A program made the position numbers and the translations under genes. A stretch of 18,947 nucleotides of DNA. Origin: WQUF01 sp031549525 (lineage in GTDB: Bacteria; Bacillota; Clostridia; Clostridiales; Clostridiaceae). The notes beneath the pieces are model-generated. The model saw only the letters and a program-made list of their open reading frames with translations. It did no database searches and had not been told where the DNA came from. Positions 7,572-14,274 of this stretch are shown piece by piece; position 1 is the first letter of the stretch, and the number at the start of each line of letters is the position of its first letter. The stretch lies in the NCBI GenBank assembly GCA_031549525.1, contig JAVBPQ010000185.1:1-18947 (forward strand), read 5' to 3'.

Positions 7572-7579
7572 CCCCTCCT
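7572..7579 (-). promoter_or_regulatory. Ribosome binding site fixing the GTG start
   Basis: AGGAGGGG on the minus strand, five bases before GTG at 7566-7564, is one of the strongest Shine-Dalgarno matches in the window. It sets the start of the squalene/phytoene-synthase-like gene 30 codons inside the longest open frame. Confidence 0.85.
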
Positions 7580-7646
7580 AAACAGAAGTTTATTAACAAA
7601 TTTAATTTAAACAATATTTTATTAAAAAAATATATGCAAAACGCAA

Positions 7647-7669
7647 ATAATATCATTTTATGATATTAT
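7647..7669. promoter_or_regulatory. Perfect dyad at the transcription start of the synthase-like gene (operator candidate)
   Basis: ATAATATCAT-TTT-ATGATATTAT is a perfect 10-bp inverted repeat with a 3-base centre. It begins directly after the -10 hexamer of the minus-strand promoter and therefore covers the expected +1. That is a common repressor operator position. The binding protein is unknown. Confidence 0.5.
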
Positions 7670-7698
7670 ATTATCACATACATTGCTATTTATGTCAA
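7670..7698 (-). promoter_or_regulatory. Promoter of the squalene/phytoene-synthase-like gene
   Basis: On the minus strand, a consensus TTGACA (complement of 7693-7698), a 17-base spacer and GATAAT (complement of 7670-7675) form a near-ideal sigma-A promoter. The predicted start near 7663 gives a leader of almost 100 bases. Confidence 0.7.
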
Positions 7699-7921
7699 TA
7701 AAAACTCTTTAAAGTCGATTATTTTGTGTTTAAAAAATAATTTTTCAAATATATTATTATTTAAATATAATTTTACGCATACTATATTAAACTTTTATTA
7801 TTTCAATAAACATTTTAATTCAAAATAAATACATCTTATCAAAAAAATTATAACTATTTTGTAAAAATTCGTTTTATGAATTTTTAACAGTTCTTATATG
7901 CTTTATTATTTTCAAAAAATA

Positions 7922-7930
7922 TGTTATAAT
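7922..7930 (+). promoter_or_regulatory. Extended -10 promoter of the small membrane protein gene
   Basis: TGTTATAAT is an exact extended -10 (TGn-TATAAT). The -35 position 17 bases upstream reads TTTATT, a poor match, as is common with extended -10 promoters. The leader would be about 60 bases. Confidence 0.5.
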
Positions 7931-7997
7931 TATATAAATAATTTTTTACATATTTAATATTAACTCTATTATTTTATATTTTTTTGGAGGATATTTA

Positions 7998-8297
7998 ATG
8001 AAATCTAAAATACAAAATGATGAAATGGCTTTAAGTAAATTAAAGAAGAGCAGCAATAAAAATAATGCTAAAAACTCAGAAATAAAATTACAAGAAATAG
8101 ATAATAGTGAAAAATACACACTTATCCTTAAAACCATCGATAATATTTACTTAAAGATGGACAAGATGGATGATAAATTAGATAGTACTGTAAGATGGGT
8201 AAGCAATATGTGTATTGCAACAATTTTAGGCATAGTTGCCATAGTTATCAGCATAGCTGCAATCGCTTTTACTCTTGTGAATAGATTATTAAAATAA
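7998..8297 (+). CDS. Small single-span membrane protein of unknown function
   Basis: A 99-residue protein that I do not recognise as a named family. Residues 1-40 are polar and lysine/asparagine-rich. Residues 41-64 (T-L-I-L-K-T-I-D-N-I-Y-L-K-M-D-K-M-D-D-K) look like a short amphipathic or coiled-coil helix. Residues 71-94 form one hydrophobic span ending in N-R-L-L-K. There is no signal peptide. This charged-helix-then-C-terminal-anchor plan resembles XhlA-like phage haemolysin accessory proteins and small tail-anchored proteins, but no holin or lysin gene adjoins it, so the likeness is only architectural. GGAGG at 7986-7990 with seven-base spacing and an extended -10 promoter make it a convincing gene. 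It is transcribed alone, convergent with rubrerythrin. Confidence 0.75.
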   Translation: MKSKIQNDEMALSKLKKSSNKNNAKNSEIKLQEIDNSEKYTLILKTIDNIYLKMDKMDDKLDSTVRWVSNMCIATILGIVAIVISIAAIAFTLVNRLLK

Positions 8298-8340
8298 TAG
8301 ATTAATAAATTTATATCCTTGCACTTATAGGTTTTATATA

Positions 8341-8370
8341 AAAAGGGATAAAGCTTTGGCTTTATCCCTT
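8341..8370. terminator. Terminator of rubrerythrin, possibly bidirectional
   Basis: AAGGGATAAAGC and GCTTTATCCCTT form a perfect 12-bp stem with a TTTG loop (8343-8370). On the minus strand the stem ends in a T-run (TTTTTATATAAAA), which makes it the rubrerythrin terminator. It may also stop transcription from the convergent small membrane protein gene. Confidence 0.8.
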
Positions 8371-8375
8371 AAATT

Positions 8376-8915
8376 CTATTTAAAATATCTATCTAACAAT
8401 CCTTTAAAAGCAGCTCCATGTCTTGCTTCATCTTTGCACATTTCGTGTACAGTATCGTGTATAGCATCATAATTTAATTGTTTTGCAAGAGTAGCTAAAT
8501 CCTTTTTACCTTGACATGCACCATGTTCAGCATCAACTCTCACCTTCAAATTTTCCTTAGTTGAATCGCATACTACTTCACCTAAAAGCTCAGCAAATTT
8601 TGAAGCATGTTCAGCTTCTTCCCAAGCTATTCTCTTATATGCTTCTGCAACTTCTGGGAATCCTTCTCTATCAGCTTGTCTACTCATTGCCAAATACATT
8701 CCTACTTCTGTGCACTCACCCATAAAGTTAGCCTTTAAACCTTCAATAACTCTCTCATCTACGCCTTTTGCTACTCCAATTTTATGCTCATCAGCCCAAG
8801 CCATTCCTTCAGCTTTTTCTACAAATTTACTTGCATTAGCTTTGCATATTGGACAAGAATCTGGAATACTACCTTCTGCAATATACCCACATACAGTACA
8901 AACATATTTTTTCAT
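8376..8915 (-). CDS. Reverse rubrerythrin (rubredoxin domain first)
   Basis: A 179-residue non-haem iron peroxidase of the reverse type. Rubredoxin-like Fe(Cys)4 ligands C6-x2-C9 and C21-x2-C24 are at the N-terminus, and the four-helix diiron domain follows (about 45-179). Diiron ligands include the E-C-T-E region (67-70), E100-x-x-H103 in W-E-E-A-E-H, and E163-x-x-H166 in D-E-A-R-H. In clostridia such proteins reduce H2O2 and O2 with NADH-derived electrons and are major aerotolerance proteins, usually derepressed when PerR is lost (established for C. acetobutylicum). The ATG is preceded by GGAGG (complement of 8925-8929). It is monocistronic with its own promoter and terminator. No redox partner gene is adjacent. 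Confidence 0.93.
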   Translation of the reverse strand: MKKYVCTVCGYIAEGSIPDSCPICKANASKFVEKAEGMAWADEHKIGVAKGVDERVIEGLKANFMGECTEVGMYLAMSRQADREGFPEVAEAYKRIAWEEAEHASKFAELLGEVVCDSTKENLKVRVDAEHGACQGKKDLATLAKQLNYDAIHDTVHEMCKDEARHGAAFKGLLDRYFK

Positions 8916-8932
8916 AAATAATAACCTCCACT

Positions 8933-8950
8933 TGATAATAATAATTATTA
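8933..8950 (-). promoter_or_regulatory. Possible PerR-type box in the rubrerythrin leader
   Basis: Bases 8933-8947 match the Gram-positive PerR box TTATAAT-n-ATTATAA at 11 of 14 fixed positions, and 8939-8950 is a perfect 12-base palindrome TAATAATTATTA. It lies just downstream of the predicted start site. The sequence is so A+T-rich that a chance match is quite possible. Confidence 0.35.
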
Positions 8951-8969
8951 ATTAATTTAAACTATCTTT

Positions 8970-8998
8970 ATTATATATCAACAAAATTAATAAATCAA
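8970..8998 (-). promoter_or_regulatory. Rubrerythrin promoter
   Basis: On the minus strand, TTGATT (complement of 8993-8998), a 17-base spacer and a perfect TATAAT (complement of 8970-8975) place the start near 8963, roughly 48 bases before the start codon. Confidence 0.65.
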
Positions 8999-9044
8999 TA
9001 GGTTTGTCTATGCTAACCTTAAGAATTTTCAAAAAGTTCTTAAT

Positions 9045-9083
9045 TAAAAAATCTACCCTAAATAAACAGGGCAGACCTTTTTT
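9045..9083 (-). terminator. Terminator of the V-type ATPase operon
   Basis: On the minus strand TCTGCCCT and AGGGTAGA (complements of 9068-9075 and 9052-9059) form an 8-bp stem with one G-T wobble and an 8-base loop. The stem is followed by TTTTTTA. It lies just after the stop of the last operon gene, ntpD. Confidence 0.78.
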
Positions 9084-9089
9084 AAAATG

Positions 9090-9695
9090 CTATTTATGTT
9101 TTAACACCTTTAATCTAAAGAATTCTTCTCTATCCTTTTCTTCTAATATATCGCTGATATTTTTTATTATCTTTTTAAATTTAGGAATCTGAATGTTCTT
9201 TAAAGCATTTGCTCTTTTTTGAGTTTTCTTAATTTCCATAGCAAGTTTAAATATGGTATTTTCTACTTCTACCATATCGTATAAAACATATTTAACTTCA
9301 TTAAATTTATCATAAGCTATATCCATAGCTATATCTGAAGAATAAAAGCTATATCTTGTCCTTATACTCTCTCTGTCATATTGAACTCTTGGTATCTCTA
9401 CTCCCATTACAGAATGGTATAAAATAGAAAAGCTATCTGCTTCAGGTATTGTTATGGCAATGTCTTCAACTCTTGAAATCCCTATTGCAATGTTTGCCCT
9501 CTCAAGAGCATAATAAGCTTCTCCAAAAATCCTATTCACAGTGCTTTGAAGATTTTTTGCACGATCCACATAAGACATCATTTCTTTTATCAATATGTTT
9601 CTCTTTTTATCTAAAAGCTCATAGCTTTTCTCAGCAAATTTTAAAGAACTCTTTGTCTTTAATAAGTTTGATTTCGTAGGGGTGATATTTACCAT
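9090..9695 (-). CDS. ntpD: V-type ATP synthase subunit D (central rotor shaft)
   Basis: This 201-residue subunit is the long antiparallel coiled coil that rotates inside the A3B3 head, the functional counterpart of F-ATPase gamma. The N-terminus N-I-T-P-T-K-S-N-L-L (3-12) followed by a K-rich helix is the family signature (x-P-T-K-x-x-L). The C-terminal helix with K-K-T-Q-K-R-A-N-A-L-K-N-I-Q-I-P (about 165-181) is the other, with the typical R-x-N-A-L-E/K. Length is normal (about 200-215). It is the last gene of the operon and starts one base after the ntpB stop. Its Shine-Dalgarno sequence (AAGGGGG) lies within the end of ntpB, so translation is probably coupled. A terminator follows. Confidence 0.95.
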   Translation of the reverse strand: MVNITPTKSNLLKTKSSLKFAEKSYELLDKKRNILIKEMMSYVDRAKNLQSTVNRIFGEAYYALERANIAIGISRVEDIAITIPEADSFSILYHSVMGVEIPRVQYDRESIRTRYSFYSSDIAMDIAYDKFNEVKYVLYDMVEVENTIFKLAMEIKKTQKRANALKNIQIPKFKKIIKNISDILEEKDREEFFRLKVLKHK

Positions 9696-9696
9696 G

Positions 9697-11082
9697 CTAT
9701 TTTCCCCCTTTGTACATTTTCTCCAAAGTCTCAGGTCTTACCCTATCTAATTCTCCCTTAGGAAGTATAGAGAGCATCTCCCAAGCTAAATCTAAAGTCT
9801 TATCTATATCTCTATTATCATTATAATTTTGATTTATAAAATTATTTTCAAAAGCTTTTCCAAACTCCAAATACTTTTTATCAACATCTGAAAGCTCATC
9901 TTCGCCTATTACCTGAGCAAGTGCCACAACATCTTGCACTCTAGAATAAGAAGAAAATAACTGGTTTGATACTTCAGAATGGTCTCCTCGTGTATACCCT
10001 TCTCCAATACCATCCTTCATAAGCCTAGATAATGATGGTAAGATATTTATAGGAGGATATATTCCATTTAAGAAAAGCCCTCTATCTAAAAGTATCTGTC
10101 CTTCAGTTATAAACCCAGTTAAATCTGGAATTGGATGGGTTATATCATCATTTGGCATGGATAAAATAGGGATTTGAGTTATGCTGCCCTTTTTCTCCCT
10201 TAGCATTCCAGCTCTTTCATATATTGAAGCAAGGTCTGAATAAAGATATCCAGGGTATCCCTTTCTGCTTGGCACCTCTTCTCTTGATGAGCTTAATTCT
10301 CTTAGAGCCTCGCAATAGGATGTCATATCTGTCATAACCACTAAAACATGCATTCCTTCTTCAAAAGCAAGATATTCTGCACAAGTTAGGGCGCATCTTG
10401 GAGTAACTATCCTCTCTGCTATAGAATCATCAGCAAAATTTACAAACATAACCACCTTATCCATGACACCAGCTTCTTCAAATGCATTAAAAAAGAAATC
10501 TGCATCATCGTGTTTAATGCCCATAGCCACAAAGACTATAGCAAAACTCTGTTCCTCAGCCTCTACACCGCTTAATTTAGCTTGACTTACTATCTGAGCT
10601 GCAAGCCTATTATGAGGTAATCCATTTCCAGTAAATATAGGCAATTTTTGACCTCTTATAAGTGTCACAAGACCATCGATTGAAGAAATTCCAGTTTGGA
10701 TAAAATTACGTGGATATTTTCTTGCAATAGGATTCATAGCTGTACCATTTACATTTAAGAGTTTATCCGAATATATAGGGTCTCCATCATCGATAGGCTC
10801 CCCTAATCCATTGAATTTTCTTCCAAGCATATCTTTAGATACAGAGAGTCTTAAAGGCTTTCCTAGAAAATCTACCTTTGTATTGCTCACTGAAATATCA
10901 GATGTCTGTTCAAACACTTGTATTATAGCTTTATCATCAAATAATTGAACAACCTTTCCCCTTCTATAATCCTTCTCATTGACTATTATCTCCACCATTT
11001 CATCATAAGAAACATCTTCCACTTGGGTCACAATGAGCAGTGGTCCTTGAACCTTTTCTATATTAAAATAAAGTTTTCTCAT
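9697..11082 (-). CDS. ntpB: V-type ATP synthase subunit B (non-catalytic head subunit)
   Basis: A 461-residue B subunit, which alternates with A in the hexameric head. It has the RecA-like fold but the P-loop is degenerate (F-T-G-N-G-L-P-H-N-R-L instead of G-x4-G-K-T), as expected for the regulatory subunit. Typical blocks include N-G-x-A-M-N-P-I-A-R-x-Y-P, Q-T-G-I-S-S-I-D-G, P-S-R-K-G-Y-P-G-Y-L-Y-S-D-L-A, I-P-D-L-T-G-F-I-T-E-G-Q and P-S-L-S-R-L-M-K. The ATG at 11082 is preferred over an in-frame GTG at 11088, because that GTG is part of the ribosome site AGAGGTG. The gene starts eight bases after ntpA stops, consistent with equimolar A and B synthesis. Confidence 0.97.
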   Translation of the reverse strand: MRKLYFNIEKVQGPLLIVTQVEDVSYDEMVEIIVNEKDYRRGKVVQLFDDKAIIQVFEQTSDISVSNTKVDFLGKPLRLSVSKDMLGRKFNGLGEPIDDGDPIYSDKLLNVNGTAMNPIARKYPRNFIQTGISSIDGLVTLIRGQKLPIFTGNGLPHNRLAAQIVSQAKLSGVEAEEQSFAIVFVAMGIKHDDADFFFNAFEEAGVMDKVVMFVNFADDSIAERIVTPRCALTCAEYLAFEEGMHVLVVMTDMTSYCEALRELSSSREEVPSRKGYPGYLYSDLASIYERAGMLREKKGSITQIPILSMPNDDITHPIPDLTGFITEGQILLDRGLFLNGIYPPINILPSLSRLMKDGIGEGYTRGDHSEVSNQLFSSYSRVQDVVALAQVIGEDELSDVDKKYLEFGKAFENNFINQNYNDNRDIDKTLDLAWEMLSILPKGELDRVRPETLEKMYKGGK

Positions 11083-11090
11083 ACACACCT

Positions 11091-12854
11091 CTACACGTAA
11101 CTTTTAATTAAATCATTAAAAAAGCTCTGTATCTTTTCAATCAATTCTTTAAGAGGGTTTAAATCCTCATTTGATACATTGTATTTCATCTTATACATAG
11201 AATCTAACAGCTCTCCGTCTAAAACCTTAGAAATTGGAGCTCCCTTTTTTATAACTTCATTTGCGCCATCATAAAATACCTTTATAGATTTTAACATATA
11301 GTACTGTTTTTCAAGGGTTACATAAGTATCATCCTTGTGATAAGCGTTTTGCTGAAGAAATCCTACTTTTATTAATTTAGATACTGCAAGTATAAGCCTC
11401 TGGTTATCAGGCAAAACATCCTCTCCTACTAATTTTACGATTTCAAGGAGCTTATCCTCTTGAAATAAAAGCTTCATCATCTCTTCTCTTAGCTTTATAA
11501 ATTCAGTATTTAAATTTACAATAAACCAATCATCTAAGGCGCTTTTATAGTCACTATAGGAAGAAAGCCAGCTTATTGCAGGATAGTGTCTTGCATTTGC
11601 AAGGCTCTTATCTAAAGCAATAAATGCCCCTATAAACCTTCTTGTATTTTGAGTTACAGGTTCTGAAAAATCCCCTCCAGCAGGGGAAACAGCTCCTATT
11701 ATTGTAACAGAGCCATCTTGACCATTTAATGTTCTAATATCTCCTGCTCTCTCATAAAACTCCGCAAGCCTAGATGGAAGGTAAGCAGGATAGCCTTCCT
11801 CGGCAGGTATCTCTTCAAGCCTTCCTGATATTTCCCGTAATGCCTCTGCCCACCTTGAGGTCGAATCTGCCATTATGGCTACATCGTATCCCATATCTCT
11901 ATAATACTCAGCTATTGTAATACCAGTATAGATAGATGCTTCCCTTGCAGATACAGGCATGTTTGAGGTATTGCCGATCAATAAGGTTCTGTTCATAAGA
12001 CCTTTTCCAGTTTTAGGGTCAATGAGTTTAGGAAAATCTTCTAAAATTTCCGTTATTTCATTGCCTCTTTCACCACATCCTATATATACGATTATGTCAG
12101 CATTTGCCCATTTAGCAAGCTGATGCTGTATCATAGTTTTTCCAGTACCAAACCCTCCTGGAACTGTTATGGCACCACCTTTTGCTATAGGAAAAAACGT
12201 ATCTAGTATTCTTTGGCCAGTTATTAAGGGAGTTGTCAGCCTCTTTCTCTCTTTTATTGGTCTTGGCACCCTTACAGGCCACCTTTGATACAGCTTTAAT
12301 TCATAAGTTGTTACTTTATCGCTTAATTCCACAATCACATCTTCTAATCTATACTTACCGCTTTTTTTAACCTTTGTAACACGCCCTGATATTTTTGGGG
12401 GAACCATGAGTTTATGCACTATCAAATCAGTCTCTTGAATTGTTGCATAAATATCTCCTTCCTTTAAATCGTCAGATATATTCACCCTTATATCAACATC
12501 CCATTCCTTCTCTTCATCTATGGATATAAGACCTACACCCTCTGGAAGAAAACCATAGCTTATTGAATTTAATTTTTCAAGTGGGCGTTCAATACCATCA
12601 AAAACATTGTTTAATAGCCCTGGACCGAGTTTTAAAGAAAGGAGATTCCCTGTTGACTCAATATGCTCTCCTACCTTTACTCCAGAAGTATCTTCATATA
12701 CCTGTATGGTTGCAAAATCATTTTCTAAGATTATTATCTCACCTATCAATTTTTTTGTTCCTACGAGGACCATCTCTCTCATCTTAAATCCAGTCATGTT
12801 CCTTGCTTTAACTACAGGACCGTTGACACCATAAATATATCCATTATTAACCAT
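11091..12854 (-). CDS. ntpA: V-type ATP synthase subunit A (catalytic)
   Basis: A 587-residue catalytic ATPase subunit. An N-terminal beta barrel (G-Y-I-Y-G-V-N-G-P-V-V-K-A) is followed by the V/A-specific non-homologous insert (roughly 115-190). The nucleotide domain has Walker A G-G-F-G-T-G-K-T (233-240), the catalytic glutamate region G-C-G-E-R-G-N-E, Walker B-like D-V-A-I-M-A-D-S-T-S-R-W-A-E-A-L-R, and P-A-E-E-G-Y-P-A-Y-L. It hydrolyses or makes ATP at the A-B interfaces. The ATG at 12854 follows GAGGTGG by a few bases; an upstream in-frame start four codons earlier lacks spacing. It overlaps the end of ntpE by eight bases, which suggests translational coupling. Confidence 0.98.
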   Translation of the reverse strand: MVNNGYIYGVNGPVVKARNMTGFKMREMVLVGTKKLIGEIIILENDFATIQVYEDTSGVKVGEHIESTGNLLSLKLGPGLLNNVFDGIERPLEKLNSISYGFLPEGVGLISIDEEKEWDVDIRVNISDDLKEGDIYATIQETDLIVHKLMVPPKISGRVTKVKKSGKYRLEDVIVELSDKVTTYELKLYQRWPVRVPRPIKERKRLTTPLITGQRILDTFFPIAKGGAITVPGGFGTGKTMIQHQLAKWANADIIVYIGCGERGNEITEILEDFPKLIDPKTGKGLMNRTLLIGNTSNMPVSAREASIYTGITIAEYYRDMGYDVAIMADSTSRWAEALREISGRLEEIPAEEGYPAYLPSRLAEFYERAGDIRTLNGQDGSVTIIGAVSPAGGDFSEPVTQNTRRFIGAFIALDKSLANARHYPAISWLSSYSDYKSALDDWFIVNLNTEFIKLREEMMKLLFQEDKLLEIVKLVGEDVLPDNQRLILAVSKLIKVGFLQQNAYHKDDTYVTLEKQYYMLKSIKVFYDGANEVIKKGAPISKVLDGELLDSMYKMKYNVSNEDLNPLKELIEKIQSFFNDLIKSYV

Positions 12855-13461
12855 TTTCCACCTCAAGCTTCTTTGCTATAAATACTTTTATATTCTTCTT
12901 AGTATTTTCAAGCTTTAACCTTAAAGAATTATCTATCAAAAATCCTCTTTCTAAGTTCAAAAATAAGATCCCGCCTAATATATCATCTTCATTTTTTAAA
13001 AAACTAAGTTTTAGATTATTATTTTTATTTTTTCTTATCATATTAGAAATAATTTCTTCATCTCTCTCTAATGCAGACAAAGTATATTCTCCATCAGAAA
13101 GTTTTAAGACAGTATGGTCGAACATCTCTTTTAAATAATCTTTATAGGATGGGCTTTTGATAAATTCATTTAATTTATCTACAACCTCATTAAGAACCTC
13201 ATTAAACATCTGATTTTTCATATCAGAAAATAATTTATTTGTCTCTTGCCTTTTAGAAGATAGAGCTCTCTTATATTTTATATTATTAGATTCAGTAAAC
13301 GCCTTTATTTCTTTCTCTCTTCTTTCTTGCAATTCATTCCTTTTTAAGGATATATTAAGTTCATTATCTTCTCTTAATTTTTTCATTTCCATATCATATT
13401 TTTCATCTATTTTTTCTTTAATCTGTTTTGAAAAAAATTCTAATTTTTCTTCAAGCGTCAT
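12847..13461 (-). CDS. ntpE: V-type ATP synthase subunit E (peripheral stalk)
   Basis: A 204-residue subunit E. The first about 95 residues are a charged coiled coil (L-E-E-K-L-E-F-F-S-K-Q-I-K-E-K, then R-N-E-L-Q-E-R-R-E-K-E-I-K) that pairs with the G/H-type subunit as a stator. The C-terminal globular domain ends in G-G-I-L-F-L-N-L-E-R-G-F-L-I-D-N-S-L-R-L-K-L-E, a good match to the family's G-G-x-x-x-x-x-x-x-G-x-I-x-x-D-N-T-x-x-x-R-L. It anchors the top of the A3B3 head. The start is the ATG at 13461, because the in-frame GTG nine bases upstream is inside the Shine-Dalgarno AAGGTGG. Its last eight bases overlap ntpA. Confidence 0.93.
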   Translation of the reverse strand: MTLEEKLEFFSKQIKEKIDEKYDMEMKKLREDNELNISLKRNELQERREKEIKAFTESNNIKYKRALSSKRQETNKLFSDMKNQMFNEVLNEVVDKLNEFIKSPSYKDYLKEMFDHTVLKLSDGEYTLSALERDEEIISNMIRKNKNNNLKLSFLKNEDDILGGILFLNLERGFLIDNSLRLKLENTKKNIKVFIAKKLEVENG

Positions 13462-13475
13462 AAAAGCCACCTTCT

Positions 13476-13784
13476 TTATAGTTTTAATCCAACAGCCTCT
13501 TTAACATATGACATAAGCCAATCATCAGTTTTCCTGCTGCCATGCCTGTCTGGAATTTCAACGATAAGTGCCCCTTTTTTAGAAAGCTTAATCTGCATAA
13601 TCTCCTCAGGAACAAGCTCTGAAGTCTTTTCAGTGACTAAAATCATAAATATTTCAGGATCTTTTCTTAATTCATTTAATTTACTTATAACCTTATCTTT
13701 ATCGTGTATGACTTCACCCTTTATACCAACTATGGACATGCCAACTAAAGTATCAACATTATCACTTATTAAATAAGCTTTCAT
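13476..13784 (-). CDS. ntpG: V-type ATP synthase subunit F (NtpG in E. hirae naming)
   Basis: A 102-residue central-stalk subunit with an alternating beta-alpha (Rossmann-like) fold. M-K-A-Y-L-I-S-D-N-V-D-T-L-V-G at the start, a central I-L-V-T-E-K-T-S-E-L-V-P (about 47-58) and I-V-E-I-P-D-R-H-G (about 73-81) are the family blocks, usually I-x-x-I-P-x-x-x-G. It binds subunit D at the bottom of the head and stimulates ATP hydrolysis. The ATG at 13784 is chosen over a GTG at 13793 that is part of AAGGTG. It lies between K and E, 10 and 14 bases from them, whereas in E. hirae it follows subunit C. Confidence 0.93.
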   Translation of the reverse strand: MKAYLISDNVDTLVGMSIVGIKGEVIHDKDKVISKLNELRKDPEIFMILVTEKTSELVPEEIMQIKLSKKGALIVEIPDRHGSRKTDDWLMSYVKEAVGLKL

Positions 13785-13794
13785 AAAAATCACC

Positions 13795-14256
13795 TTACAA
13801 TCTAGAGAGTATCATAATGGATATCAAAAGACCATAAATAGCAATACCTTCTGCAAGTCCGACATAGATCAAGGTCTTTCCAAGGAGGGTTTGATCTTCT
13901 GAAACAACTCCAAGAGCTGCAGAGCCAACTTGACCAACTGCATATCCTGCTCCAATACATGCAAGACCAGTACATAATCCACAAGCTAGATATCCAAGAC
14001 CTGCTGATGGATTTACTGCGCCTATTGCAGATTCTGCATTAGGTATTGTGCCAGTTAATCCTAATGCTATTTTAGGTACTAAAACTAATATAGCAACAGT
14101 TACAACCAAGATAAATAATGCAATATTTATTCCTAAAGCTTTTTTTATAGTACCTTTAGAGCTAACTCCCTGATTTTTCTTCTTATTTATTCCATAAAAA
14201 ATAGTATAAATTACAATAAATAACATTAAAATTAATGAAATAGTTAAATATATCAT
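13795..14256 (-). CDS. ntpK: V-type ATP synthase subunit K (membrane rotor ring)
   Basis: A 153-residue proteolipid. Four hydrophobic segments are visible: about 2-22, 42-64, 87-113 and 126-150. Only the last two form a clear c-type hairpin (G-L-A-C-I-G-A-G-Y-A-V-G-Q-V-G-S-A-A, then Y-V-G-L-A-E-G-I-A-I-Y-G), with the ion-binding carboxylate E136. The first two do not show the glycine-rich hairpin pattern seen in the duplicated NtpK of E. hirae, so the subunit probably carries one ion site. At the position of the E. hirae helix-3 glutamine there is V107, with Q109 two residues on, so ion choice cannot be assumed. The ATG follows a strong AGGAGG. Separated by 18 bases from ntpI. Confidence 0.93.
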   Translation of the reverse strand: MIYLTISLILMLFIVIYTIFYGINKKKNQGVSSKGTIKKALGINIALFILVVTVAILVLVPKIALGLTGTIPNAESAIGAVNPSAGLGYLACGLCTGLACIGAGYAVGQVGSAALGVVSEDQTLLGKTLIYVGLAEGIAIYGLLISIMILSRL

Positions 14257-14274
14257 ATATTTCCTCCTAAAATT

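Larger units (their letters stand above)
7567..7997. other. A+T-rich divergent intergenic region (431 bases)
   Basis: The stretch between the synthase-like gene and the small membrane protein gene has no convincing coding frame. Besides the two promoters and the 10-bp dyad listed separately, it holds a 9-bp inverted repeat TAAAAATTC / GAATTTTTA at 7862-7886 without a T-tract. The centre (about 7700-7860) is nearly pure A/T, and I see nothing specific there. Confidence 0.7.

Noticed and set aside
7567..7656. N-terminal hydrophobic extension of the squalene/phytoene-synthase-like protein
   Set aside because: The upstream ATG lies within the operator-like dyad at the likely start site and has no ribosome site, while the internal GTG has AGGAGGGG at ideal spacing.
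7862..7886. Terminator at the 9-bp inverted repeat TAAAAATTC / GAATTTTTA
   Set aside because: The stem is nearly all A/T, no T-run follows, and no gene ends nearby; it is probably chance in A+T-rich DNA.
9449..9679. A 76-codon open frame antisense to ntpD
   Set aside because: It has no ribosome site, overlaps a conserved gene completely and shows no family features.
12563..12834. Two open frames of about 75 codons on the plus strand inside ntpA
   Set aside because: Both are antisense to the catalytic ATPase subunit, lack Shine-Dalgarno sites and have shadow-like composition.
13802..13984. A 60-codon frame within ntpK on the same strand
   Set aside because: It is out of frame with the ATPase K subunit and has an extreme W/C/S composition typical of a shifted frame.
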